Source: CAIVAT01 sp037137455 (GTDB lineage Bacteria > Bacteroidota > Bacteroidia > Bacteroidales > FEN-979). Taken from it: DNA of 64,000 nucleotides. The notes beneath the pieces are model-generated. The model saw only the letters and a list, made by a program, of their open reading frames with translations, ran no database searches and had not been told where the DNA came from. The position numbers and the translations under genes were made by a program. The DNA lies in assembly GCA_037137455.1 (NCBI GenBank), contig JBAXKG010000010.1:1-64000 (forward strand). Reading direction: 5' to 3'. The stretch's first letter is position 1. The number at the start of each line of letters is the position of its first letter. Positions 7,395-15,654 of this stretch are shown in pieces.

Positions 7395-8276
7395 CTACTC
7401 CACCGGGTACCCAAACCTCTTAAGCTGCCGGTCATCTTCGCGCCAGTCTTTGGCCACCTTCACGCGCAGTTCCAGAAAAATGTGTTTATCCAGGAATGCT
7501 TCGATATCGCGTCGGGCATCGGTACCCAATTTCTTAATAGCAGATCCCTGGTGACCAAGCAGAATGCCCTTTTGTGTCTCCCTGGCCACGAAAATTGTAG
7601 CTGTGATGCGGGTAAGATGGTCCTCCTCCTTGAAAGATTCTACAGCTACTTCAGTAGAATAAGGTACCTCCTGTGAAAAATTAAGTAAGATCTTTTCACG
7701 GATAATTTCAGAGACAAAAAAACGCTGGCTGCGGTCGGTCAGTTCATCCTTGGGATAAAATGCAGGCGATTCGGGCAGATGATGTATGATTGCCTTGAAA
7801 ACCTGGTCAAGATTGAGGTTGTGCAGGGCCGAAACGGGAAGTACAGTTGCTTTTTCCAATGTTTTCATCCATTTGGCGACTTCGGCTTCAAGTATTTCCA
7901 TATTGCCCAGGTCTATTTTGTTGATGACCACGATCACTGGCACAGAGGCTTCCTGAAGCTTTCGCAGGATCTCATCCTGTTTAAAATCATTACCAGGTTC
8001 CGTGACGAGCAGGATAACGTCAGCGTCATCGATGGAGGCGAATACTGCCGACATCATTGCATGGTGAAGTTTATAGTGGGGCTTGATCACTCCGGGTGTA
8101 TCGGAATAAACAACCTGGTAATCATCACCGCTAAAAATTCCCATAATACGGTGCCGGGTGGTCTGCGCTTTGGGGGTAATGATCGACAGTCGTTCTCCCA
8201 GCAGGGCATTCATCAGGGTGGATTTACCAACATTCGGATAACCGATGATGGAGACAAATCCTGCTTTGTGTGACAT
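7395..8276 (-). CDS. era: GTPase Era
   Basis: Era is an essential GTPase that binds the 3' end of 16S rRNA during 30S maturation. This 293-residue protein has P-loop GYPNVGKST (about 11-19), DTPGV, NKIDL and a C-terminal KH domain (about 205-290) with the GHQGSAIKKLG loop. The start at 8276 is chosen because it gives MSHKAGFVSIIGYPN, as in orthologues. The longer frame to 8402 would run antisense through the tRNA gene. It is the first gene of the era-der-S4-TonB run. Confidence 0.96.
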   Translation of the reverse strand: MSHKAGFVSIIGYPNVGKSTLMNALLGERLSIITPKAQTTRHRIMGIFSGDDYQVVYSDTPGVIKPHYKLHHAMMSAVFASIDDADVILLVTEPGNDFKQDEILRKLQEASVPVIVVINKIDLGNMEILEAEVAKWMKTLEKATVLPVSALHNLNLDQVFKAIIHHLPESPAFYPKDELTDRSQRFFVSEIIREKILLNFSQEVPYSTEVAVESFKEEDHLTRITATIFVARETQKGILLGHQGSAIKKLGTDARRDIEAFLDKHIFLELRVKVAKDWREDDRQLKRFGYPVE

Positions 8277-8291
8277 ATTTTTTTCTGGGTG

Positions 8292-8322
8292 TTGGATAAC
8301 ACGGAAACAAATACTATCTTTG
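8292..8322 (+). promoter_or_regulatory. Promoter of the tRNA-Met gene
   Basis: TTG at 8292-8294, a 20-nt spacer, then TATCTTTG at 8315-8322, a full match to the Bacteroidota pattern. The predicted start is about 30 nt before the tRNA. Confidence 0.75.
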
Positions 8323-8360
8323 CACCGCGAAATAAAGTACAAAGGTACACAAAAATATAC

Positions 8361-8432
<72 letters not shown>

Positions 8433-8438
8433 CTACAA

Positions 8439-8475
8439 AAGCCTGTGAACATCAATGTTTACAGGCTTCTTCATT
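8439..8475 (+). terminator. Terminator after tRNA-Met
   Basis: The arms AAGCCTGTGAACAT (8439-8452) and ATGTTTACAGGCTT (8455-8468) pair with one G:T wobble. A T-rich tail follows. It begins 7 nt after the tRNA. Confidence 0.75.
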
Positions 8476-8608
8476 TTGACTGGTAACAATATTGTACCGA
8501 TCTTTTCCTGATATTTCGCCTGGTTGTTCTTTGGGATTCAGACGATTATTTTAGCGATTTTAATTTCCTGAAAGTCTTACAGTATTTCTCCAAATTTTTC
8601 TTGTGTTA

Positions 8609-8905
8609 TTAATTTTCAATAGGTAGTTCGTTATAAGAATGAGCGGTGATAAAAATTACAGGAACAATATCCCTGGTCCGGTCAGCATTTATGATCGTTG
8701 CCAGCTCCAGTCCGTCCATCCCTGGCATTTGAACGTCAATCAATGCCAAAGAAAGTTCCTGATCCCGGATTTTCATCAAGGCCTCTTTTCCCGAAAACGC
8801 TGTAATAATATTAACATTCAATGGCTTGATAACATCAACCAAATAATAGATATTCAGATCAACATCATCGACGACAAGAATGTTAGGTTTCGCATAAGAT
8901 CCCAT
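8609..8905 (-). CDS. Truncated response-regulator receiver domain protein
   Basis: Its 98 residues form the first four-fifths of a CheY-like receiver. The acidic pair D13/D14 (VVDD), the phospho-acceptor D57 (LIDVQMPGMDG) and the switch threonine T87 (FITAH) are present. The frame then stops at double TAA codons just after ITAHSYNELPIEN, so beta strand 5 with its conserved lysine and helix 5 are absent. There is no output domain. It could be a decayed remnant of a longer hybrid regulator or a recently truncated gene. It stands alone between the tRNA and a divergent hydrolase gene. Confidence 0.7.
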   Translation of the reverse strand: MGSYAKPNILVVDDVDLNIYYLVDVIKPLNVNIITAFSGKEALMKIRDQELSLALIDVQMPGMDGLELATIINADRTRDIVPVIFITAHSYNELPIEN

Positions 8906-9003
8906 ATGACAAAGATATATAATTAGATATAAATCGTTGATCTCACTGAAAAAATATAAGTCAGCTTTTCCGCATTTTATTATATTCGCCGGTGGTTGAA
9001 ATT

Positions 9004-10359
9004 ATGAAAAAACGAATTATCAGATTTGTTGGTTTTGCGATTATCGCTTGTTTTACCTGTGGAGTAATCTATATTAACTCTTTGCTTCCGATAATAACAG
9101 GTTACTCTTCAAAATATCTGTGCTCTGCCGTATTTATTTCCAACCGTATTCCGGGAGATGTAGAAGCTGCCGACCTTAGATTTTCCTTTGTCCAATATGT
9201 GAAAAATACTGTAGATTACAAAAACAAAAGCGTTACCAGCCGTTTTCTCTGGGGCCACTCCAAATCAATATACCGTGATGGTTTCGGGAGTACTTTGCTG
9301 CGCGATGTGGATGAAGTCGTTTTGAGAGAAATTAAATTCCCTTTCCTGACTACTTCTAATTATTTCCAGGATACTATTGCCTGGCCCCTTGGAAATATTA
9401 TTCCTGAAAATAATACCGGTATCGACAAAACTGCGCTTAACAATATCACTGATAAATTGATGATCCATAAAAGTTATAACGGCAATGCTTATGCATTTCT
9501 CGTAATTCATAAGGGTATTCCTGTCGCTGAGCAATACAAGCCGGAATTCAATGCAAAAACCCGATTTCTCAGCTGGTCAATGGCCAAGAGTTTTACCAAT
9601 GCACTGGCAGGTATAATGGTGAAGGATGGAAAGTTAGACATTCAGAAACCAGCCGATATTTCAGACTGGCAGAAAGATGATCGTAAAAAGATAACTATTA
9701 ACAACCTCATGCAGATGCAAAGTGGCCTGCAGTGGACCGAGGAATACGGTAACCGCTCCGACGTAACGTTAATGCTATACGTCAAAAAGGATTTTGCCGG
9801 TTATGCATTGAAAAAGCCCCTTGAATTTCGGGCTGGCAGCCATTGGTATTACTCTTCGGGCTCAGCGAATATTGTCAATTACCTGTTACGTAAACAATTC
9901 AAAGAAGATAGTGCATATTACACATATGCCTTTACCCGTTTGTTTAATAAAATCGGAATGCCCAATGCAATATTCGAGGTTGATCCGGCAGGAACTCAGG
10001 TGGGATCATCATATATTTATGCTACTGCCCGCGATTACGCCCGGTTTGGCTTGCTTTACCTGCATGATGGGATTTTCAACGGAGAACGTATTTTGCCCGA
10101 AGGATGGGTAAGCTATACCACTACGCCCTCTGCCCACAGCAACGGTGGCTACGGCTCCTTCTTTTGGCTGAATAAAGGGAAATATTATCCATCTGCCCCT
10201 GAAGATATGTATTCTTGCAACGGCCATAATGGACAACGCATCTTCATTATCCCTTCAAAAGATATCGTCATTGTGGTCATTGGGTATTCGCCGAAGCCGG
10301 AAGGTGGAATGAATTTTGATTTGTTATTAAAGGACATCCTTCGAACAATCTCAAACTGA
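9004..10359 (+). CDS. Serine hydrolase of the beta-lactamase (class C) family
   Basis: This 451-residue protein has an N-terminal membrane helix or uncleaved signal (residues 6-30). The catalytic domain (about 130-440) has SMAK (S192-K195, the SxxK nucleophile and base), YSSGS (the YxN-like motif) and HNGQ near the C-terminus in the place of the KTG-type triad. Enzymes of this fold include esterases, D-amino-acid peptidases and 6-aminohexanoate-type hydrolases, so the substrate cannot be assigned. The start at the ATG (9004) is preferred over a GTG at 8992, because it gives a positively charged signal start MKKR. Confidence 0.85.
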   Translation: MKKRIIRFVGFAIIACFTCGVIYINSLLPIITGYSSKYLCSAVFISNRIPGDVEAADLRFSFVQYVKNTVDYKNKSVTSRFLWGHSKSIYRDGFGSTLLRDVDEVVLREIKFPFLTTSNYFQDTIAWPLGNIIPENNTGIDKTALNNITDKLMIHKSYNGNAYAFLVIHKGIPVAEQYKPEFNAKTRFLSWSMAKSFTNALAGIMVKDGKLDIQKPADISDWQKDDRKKITINNLMQMQSGLQWTEEYGNRSDVTLMLYVKKDFAGYALKKPLEFRAGSHWYYSSGSANIVNYLLRKQFKEDSAYYTYAFTRLFNKIGMPNAIFEVDPAGTQVGSSYIYATARDYARFGLLYLHDGIFNGERILPEGWVSYTTTPSAHSNGGYGSFFWLNKGKYYPSAPEDMYSCNGHNGQRIFIIPSKDIVIVVIGYSPKPEGGMNFDLLLKDILRTISN

Positions 10360-10467
10360 GAATTCAGCATTTGATTTTCTTCTGTGAATCCCTCCTCCGG
10401 AATAGTAATTGCCGTTGGTAACCATCGCTGAAGGAACATCGTTCCGTTCCATTTTCCACTCTTGTAT

Positions 10468-11697
10468 TTAAACAGCTCCTGATCGATTTTTTCTATTGTT
10501 GCATATGGCTTTTAATAATGCTGCAGCAAAATATTTATACTGGTCAATGGAATTGTAGAGTTGAACGGCAATTCTGGTAAGCCGCGATGGTGGTGAGTAC
10601 CAGTCCCAGACAGGAATTTCTATATTGAATTCCCTGAAAAGGCGTTCCTGCAACGGATCAAAGTTTTTGTAGTCATAAGAGATTTTTTCCTCGGCCATTG
10701 GTAGAGGAAAAGTCGCCATGCTGGCTATCATCGACCCAGGACAGGGTATTTCAATTTCCAGGATGTTACAGATATATTCTCTTGCCTGAAGGCAAAGATC
10801 GTGGTTGCGTTTCATGATGGCTAGCCAGCCACCCGGGAAGATAGATTCCATATAGTCAATGGTATCGGCAACGCACAGGGCTGCAGTGGGATCATAGGTT
10901 CCTGGCCAGAAAAAACGCTCTGCAAAAGGTTCGGCATTGTAACCGGCATGACTGATAACAACCGGAACAATTCCCACCTGCTTATCGCTTCGTATGTGCA
11001 GGATGGCAACACTTTTAGGAGCACACAGCCATTTGTGGCAATTGGCGGTATAATAGGCTGCGCCAATTTTTTCAATATCAAGCGGGATACTTCCCAGAGC
11101 GTGGGCGCCATCGATCATGGTATCAACTCCCCTTTTTTCCAGTTCACTAACAATGGCTTCCACCGGATGTATGAGCGCTGTAGCTGAGGATATGTGGTCG
11201 ATCAATGCTATTCGTGTTTTAGAGGTCACTTTTTTCAGGATGGCATCGAGAATTAAATCTGATGATGAAATCGGAAAATCCCAAACCACCTCCACTAACC
11301 TGGCGCCGGTTTGTTCACTGATATATTCAAGCAAACGCTTGCACGCTCCATAAATATGGTTTGTGTACAAGATTTCATCTCCGGGGTTGAACCGGAGCGA
11401 CCTGAACACAGTATTTACCCCGGCAGTTGCATTCTGGACAAATACCAGGTCTTCACCTCTTGATTTAACGAATTGCGCGACCTTCTGCCGTGAATGGTCA
11501 AATAGCGGCTCCATCTCTCTTGCCAAAAACCGGACAGGCTGATTTTCAAGCTGTTGACGATATTGCGTCTGTTTATCAAGAATAAACCGTGTACAAGCGC
11601 CGAACGAGCCATGGTTCAAAAATATTGCCTTGGGGTCGAGTGGCCATAATTGCGCAAACTCAGAGGGTTTAGGGTCGTTTGTGCTTAAAATTTTCAT
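10468..11697 (-). CDS. PLP-dependent class V aminotransferase-fold enzyme (isopenicillin N epimerase-like)
   Basis: This 409-residue enzyme opens with FLNHGSFGACT, typical of the isopenicillin N epimerase-like branch of fold type I PLP enzymes. The cofactor-binding segments are visible: QNATAGVNTV (phosphate cup), DGAHALGS (Asp binding the pyridine nitrogen) and NCHKWLCAPK, with the Schiff-base lysine in HKW. Members include epimerases and cysteine desulfurase-like lyases, and no substrate can be read off. The gene is isolated: its neighbours on either side are a divergent hydrolase and the RlmI-like gene. Confidence 0.85.
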   Translation of the reverse strand: MKILSTNDPKPSEFAQLWPLDPKAIFLNHGSFGACTRFILDKQTQYRQQLENQPVRFLAREMEPLFDHSRQKVAQFVKSRGEDLVFVQNATAGVNTVFRSLRFNPGDEILYTNHIYGACKRLLEYISEQTGARLVEVVWDFPISSSDLILDAILKKVTSKTRIALIDHISSATALIHPVEAIVSELEKRGVDTMIDGAHALGSIPLDIEKIGAAYYTANCHKWLCAPKSVAILHIRSDKQVGIVPVVISHAGYNAEPFAERFFWPGTYDPTAALCVADTIDYMESIFPGGWLAIMKRNHDLCLQAREYICNILEIEIPCPGSMIASMATFPLPMAEEKISYDYKNFDPLQERLFREFNIEIPVWDWYSPPSRLTRIAVQLYNSIDQYKYFAAALLKAICNNRKNRSGAV

Positions 11698-11777
11698 TTT
11701 TTATTGAAAAGATATGGATTAAATAATCGTTACACTATGAATAATCCCTGAGGAAGCAAATGATCTCTTTGATTTTT

Positions 11778-13016
11778 CTAGATGACCTGCAGAATAAACC
11801 CTTTTAAATATTCTCCTTCAGGATGACAAATATCGACCGGATGGTCGGGGCCTTGTGCAAGCTGATGCAGAACTCTGACCTGGCGACCTGTTTCGATAGC
11901 CGCCGATTGAATTGCAGAGCGAAACATCTCCCTCGATATTGGTTGCGAACAGGAAAAAGTGAACAATATTCCTCCCCGATTTAACCGTTTCATGGCCTCC
12001 GCGTTGATGTGCACGTAAGCATGCAGGGCATTATTGGTTATATGATGTGTTTTTGCAAATGCAGGAGGATCAAGGATGATCATATCGTATTTTTCTTCGG
12101 TTTCAACAAGATGCCTCTTTATATCAGCAACAATTGATTTGTGACGTCCCTCATCATATCCATTCAAACGTATGTTCTCTTCAGTCCAGTCGATAGCCAT
12201 TCTTGAGCTGTCGATGGAATGAACCATTTTGGCGCCTCCTTTCAGTGCATAAACAGAAAATGCGCCTGAATAACAGAAAGCATTCAGCACCTTCTTGTCT
12301 TTTGCATAGAATTGTGCGAACATGCGGTTACCTCGCTGATCGAGGAAAAACCCTGTTTTTTGACCCTTTATAAAGTCGACAATAAACCGATGCCCGGTTT
12401 CTAAAATTTCAACTGGGCCGGCAGAACCGAAAAGGAATTGATCGAAAGCGCTGATTGATTGTTTGTTTGTAATTATATTTAATCCCAATGATTTTGTGAC
12501 TCTGTGACTCTGTGACTTTCCCATGGTTTCAGAACTCTTGTTGTAAACTGCCACAAGTTTCTCACCATATATTTCACGCAAACCATCAGTAAACACCGGA
12601 ACCAGCTGTTGCATACCCGCCGTGTGGGTTTGTATGACGGCAACTCCATTGTAATAATCGATGATAAGGCCTGGTAAACCATCGCCTTCAGAGAAAACCA
12701 GGCGATAAGCATTGGCGATGGAGCCCGCGGTAAGTCCCAGCCTGGCTCTTAAATGCCAGGCTGATTTTAGTTTTTCTTTCCAGAAATCACCATTGATTAC
12801 AATGGCTTCAAATGAAAAAATTTTAACCGAAATGGATCCCGGCAGATAATGACCGTATGCCAGGAATTCTCTTCGTGAACTTATAACTTCGACAATATCG
12901 CCTTCATTTGGAGCTCCTTCAGATTTTTCGATAGCCCCAGAGAAAATCCAGGGATGAAATCGTTTAACTGGTGCCTCTTTCCCGGGTTTCAAAATAATTT
13001 TGACAGGGTTTGTCAT
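11778..13016 (-). CDS. 23S rRNA (cytosine) methyltransferase, RlmI-like
   Basis: A 412-residue class I SAM-dependent methyltransferase. An N-terminal PUA domain (about 1-75, with RFHPWIFSGAIEK) precedes an EEHEE-type linker domain and the Rossmann methyltransferase domain (about 200-400). Visible motifs are KTGFFLDQRGNR, NAFCYSGAFSVYA (SAM loop), and ILDPPAFAK (catalytic/base-binding). The C-terminal FSCSQPI cysteine fits the m5C mechanism of RlmI. Between residues about 165 and 175 the protein contains a short segment encoded by three 8-nt repeats, located in what should be a variable loop. It is monocistronic in appearance. Confidence 0.88.
   Translation of the reverse strand: MTNPVKIILKPGKEAPVKRFHPWIFSGAIEKSEGAPNEGDIVEVISSRREFLAYGHYLPGSISVKIFSFEAIVINGDFWKEKLKSAWHLRARLGLTAGSIANAYRLVFSEGDGLPGLIIDYYNGVAVIQTHTAGMQQLVPVFTDGLREIYGEKLVAVYNKSSETMGKSQSHRVTKSLGLNIITNKQSISAFDQFLFGSAGPVEILETGHRFIVDFIKGQKTGFFLDQRGNRMFAQFYAKDKKVLNAFCYSGAFSVYALKGGAKMVHSIDSSRMAIDWTEENIRLNGYDEGRHKSIVADIKRHLVETEEKYDMIILDPPAFAKTHHITNNALHAYVHINAEAMKRLNRGGILFTFSCSQPISREMFRSAIQSAAIETGRQVRVLHQLAQGPDHPVDICHPEGEYLKGFILQVI
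12495..12518. repeat. 8-nt tandem repeat (three copies) inside the RlmI-like gene
   Basis: TGTGACTC, TGTGACTC, TGTGACTT follow one another (plus-strand reading). Three units equal 24 nt and so keep the frame, encoding K-S-Q-S-H-R-V-T on the minus strand. Gain or loss of one unit would shift the frame. Confidence 0.9.
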
Positions 13017-13191
13017 TTTAAATATTTTTTGGTAAAGTTAAGGTTAGCTGACTAATTCTATTCATAAACTTTTTTATACTCTTCACGGAGACCTCACACT
13101 TTTGGGAATGTGTGAATTATATAACTTTAACTTATAATTATATAATAGTTTGGTAAATAAAGGACTGCATATTTGCTGTGAAATTAGTTTA

Positions 13192-13223
13192 TTGAAATAT
13201 TTCTGATTTAATTCGTATTTTTG
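13192..13223 (+). promoter_or_regulatory. Promoter of the coiled-coil lipoprotein gene
   Basis: TTG at 13192-13194, a 21-nt spacer, then TATTTTTG at 13216-13223. It lies 22 nt upstream of the ATG at 13246 and fits the TTG/TAnnTTTG pattern. The rest of the 229-nt gap from 13017 is AT-rich and holds nothing else I can support. Confidence 0.7.
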
Positions 13224-13245
13224 CAAAAAATTAAAACCCATTCAA

Positions 13246-14097
13246 ATGAAGAAGTATTTGTTGCTTTTATTGATCCCTGTTTTTTTCGCCTGCGGCCGTG
13301 CAGCAGAGAAAAAAGCCGAGGACTTGCAGGCTAAGTCTGACAGTCTGCTCAGTCAAACCATGCAAAAAGATGAAGCGATCAACGAATTTATTCGCTCCAT
13401 CAACGAAATCCAGGGCACACTGGATACTATCAAGCAAAAAGAAAATATCATCAATCTTACTACTGACCGTGGTGGTGAACTAAAACTTTCGGCCAAAGAA
13501 CAGATCAAGAATGATATTCAGACCATCTACAGCCTGATGCAGAAAAATAAGGAGACCATCTCTGCTCTTTCAAAGAAGCTGAAAAAAGCCAATATGAAGG
13601 TTGATGAGCTGAACAAAATGGTTGAACGTCTCAATCAGGACTTGGCCATTAAAGCTGCGCAGATTGAGGATTTACGCACAAAACTGGCAAAACTAAACGC
13701 CTCTTTTGAATTGGCCAACCTCAAGATCGATACACTTTCACGCAAGGTGAAAGATCAGGGTTCGCAGCTTAACAAGCAGTCGCAAACCATTGCATCACAA
13801 GACGAAGCCATTAACACGGCTTATTATGTTATTGGTACAAACAAAGAACTGAAGAAGAGCGCTGTAATCAAAAGTGGGGAAATACTTTCTGATTTCAACA
13901 AAGAGCTTTTTACTAAAATAGATATCCGCAAGGTGACCGAAATCTCGATTCTTAGTAAGAAAGCAAAAATCTTATCAAGTCACCCATCGAGCGCTTATAA
14001 ATTCGTTGGGGATAAAAAGGTGATACAATCGCTCCAAATCCTTGATTACAAGGCTTTTTGGTCGAATTCAAAATACCTGGTCCTCGTGGTTGATTAA
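13246..14097 (+). CDS. Coiled-coil lipoprotein of unknown function
   Basis: This 283-residue protein begins with a lipoprotein signal (PVFFACG, lipid-accepting Cys16). Residues about 20-195 are almost entirely heptad-like, rich in Lys, Glu, Leu and Gln, and should form a long helical coiled coil. A compact C-terminal part (about 200-283) contains KVTEISILSKKAKILSSHPS and may be a small folded domain. Lipid anchoring plus a rod-like body suggests a periplasmic or surface spacer or adhesin, but I do not recognise a characterised family. It has its own promoter and terminator. Confidence 0.8.
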   Translation: MKKYLLLLLIPVFFACGRAAEKKAEDLQAKSDSLLSQTMQKDEAINEFIRSINEIQGTLDTIKQKENIINLTTDRGGELKLSAKEQIKNDIQTIYSLMQKNKETISALSKKLKKANMKVDELNKMVERLNQDLAIKAAQIEDLRTKLAKLNASFELANLKIDTLSRKVKDQGSQLNKQSQTIASQDEAINTAYYVIGTNKELKKSAVIKSGEILSDFNKELFTKIDIRKVTEISILSKKAKILSSHPSSAYKFVGDKKVIQSLQILDYKAFWSNSKYLVLVVD

Positions 14098-14118
14098 ACT
14101 ACTCCAAAAGAATAAATT

Positions 14119-14149
14119 GGGGCCTCGTTAAGGGTGCCCCTTTTTTTTT
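14119..14149 (+). terminator. Intrinsic terminator after the lipoprotein gene
   Basis: GGGGC (14119-14123) pairs with GCCCC (14136-14140) and is followed by nine T residues. Confidence 0.8.
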
Positions 14150-14179
14150 GATCTTTGTCACTGTTTAATCTTCTGTATC

Positions 14180-15193
14180 ATGCGTCAAATCCTTGTCATT
14201 TCAATCCTGCTTCTGGTTTTAAAAATCAATATACAAGCCCAGAAAAGCGCCGGAAATCAGTTTAAAATAGCCTTTTACAATACCGAAAACCTCTTCGATA
14301 CTATCGATGATACACATAAAAGTGATGAGGACTTTTTACCCACATCAAAGGTTGCGTGGAACAGTGAACGATATTTTCTTAAACTCAAAAACATTGCGAG
14401 GGCGCTTATTTCCATCGACAGCACAAATCTGCCAGCGGTGATTGGTCTTGCAGAAGTGGAAAATATTGCAGTCGTGAACGACCTGATTTCGAAAACTCTC
14501 TTAGACAAAGGGAATTGGGGTGTCATTCTTGAAGAGGGAAGCGATCCGCGTGGCATCGATGTGGCCATGCTATACAGGAAAGATGTGATGAAATATATCG
14601 GCCACAGCGCTTTCTCATCTGCAGCATCGTTCAAATCCCGTTCTGTTTTGTATGTGAGGCTTGCTGATGCAAAAAAAGATACTTTTCACCTGTTTGTTAA
14701 TCATTGGAAATCACGTTCTGGAGGGGCACCTGAGACTGAGTACCAACGCGTAGAAAATGCCACCACGTTAAAATCCATTATAGATTCCGTTCTTTCAAGG
14801 AATTCAAATGCCAAAATAGTAATTATGGGGGATTTTAATGATGAGCCAAATAATAAAAGTCTATCAGAGGTTCTTGGAGCCGGGAAACCCGATAAAAAAA
14901 TCGCCTCTACCGGCCTGTACAACCTTTTTTACGAGCTGTTTATGAAAGGGGAGGGTACCATTTACTACAAGGACTGGGATATGTTTGATCAGATTATAGT
15001 TTCGGGGAACCTGCTTATAAAGAAACGAAAGGGAACATTTATCCTTCCGCCTTATGGTTATATCTTCAAACCAGACTGGATTTTGTATAAAAACAAAAAG
15101 GGAGAGATGGTGCCTAACCGGACTGCCGGCACCAAAGAGTATTTTGGTGGATTTAGCGATCACCTTCCAGTATACACGATAATAAATTATTGA
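14180..15193 (+). CDS. Exported endonuclease/exonuclease/phosphatase (EEP) family protein
   Basis: This 337-residue protein has a signal peptide (residues 1-20, ending NIQAQ). The EEP core is recognisable: FYNTENLFDT (metal-coordinating Asn), IGLAEVEN (metal-binding Glu), FVNHWKSR, IMGDFNDEP (Asp/Asn) and the terminal SDHLPVY (catalytic His). The fold includes DNase I, exonuclease III and phosphoesterases. Bacteroidota exported members may act on nucleic acids or phosphoesters, and the substrate is not determined here. Its stop is 2 nt from the stop of the convergent MORN-like gene. Confidence 0.88.
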   Translation: MRQILVISILLLVLKINIQAQKSAGNQFKIAFYNTENLFDTIDDTHKSDEDFLPTSKVAWNSERYFLKLKNIARALISIDSTNLPAVIGLAEVENIAVVNDLISKTLLDKGNWGVILEEGSDPRGIDVAMLYRKDVMKYIGHSAFSSAASFKSRSVLYVRLADAKKDTFHLFVNHWKSRSGGAPETEYQRVENATTLKSIIDSVLSRNSNAKIVIMGDFNDEPNNKSLSEVLGAGKPDKKIASTGLYNLFYELFMKGEGTIYYKDWDMFDQIIVSGNLLIKKRKGTFILPPYGYIFKPDWILYKNKKGEMVPNRTAGTKEYFGGFSDHLPVYTIINY

Positions 15194-15195
15194 TA

Positions 15196-15639
15196 TTACC
15201 TTGATTCCTTCGGGGGCGCTGAGTAGTCGGCCTCCTGCAAAAGGCGGCCATTTTCGTCAAAAAACCGCCATTTGCCGATACGCGTATCTTCTTTATAATA
15301 TCCTTCGTACCTTACTTTGCCATTTTCAAAATAGGTCGTTCTTTTGCCATCCGACTTACCCTTCACGAACTGACCATCGCTCCATACTTTCCCATTTTCG
15401 TACCAGTATGTCCATCTGCCTTCGCGTTTGTTGTCTTTGTACGTTCCCTCCATTTGAGGCTGTTTATTGGCATAATAGGTTGTTTCTTTGATCAATTCGC
15501 GGCTTTCACCCTTTCCTTTGTATATGCAAATGCGCTTGGGGGTACCATCGTTGTATGTTTCTTCAACCACTTTGTTTTCAAAACGGCATGAAGAGAGGAT
15601 GAAAATCAGTGGCGCAAAAAAAAGTAATTTGTATATCAT
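15196..15639 (-). CDS. MORN-like repeat lipoprotein (YwqK family)
   Basis: This 147-residue lipoprotein (lipobox LSSC, Cys18) consists of about four repeats of the form GxxKxGxWxxYxxNGxx: EGTYKDNKREGRWTYWYENG, DGQFVKGKSDGKRTTYFENG, EGYYKEDTRIGKWRFFDENG. These are the MORN-variant repeats of the YwqK family. Such proteins are abundant in Bacteroidota with no settled function, and the label antitoxin sometimes attached to the family is not supported here. It sits 15 nt after dihydroorotase and is probably the last gene of that operon. Confidence 0.82.
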   Translation of the reverse strand: MIYKLLFFAPLIFILSSCRFENKVVEETYNDGTPKRICIYKGKGESRELIKETTYYANKQPQMEGTYKDNKREGRWTYWYENGKVWSDGQFVKGKSDGKRTTYFENGKVRYEGYYKEDTRIGKWRFFDENGRLLQEADYSAPPKESR

Positions 15640-15654
15640 AATTCAGGTAACAGG

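Noticed and set aside
15196..15639. Labelling the MORN-like lipoprotein as an antitoxin
   Set aside because: The label comes from automatic family naming. There is no toxin gene beside it, and it is an exported lipoprotein.
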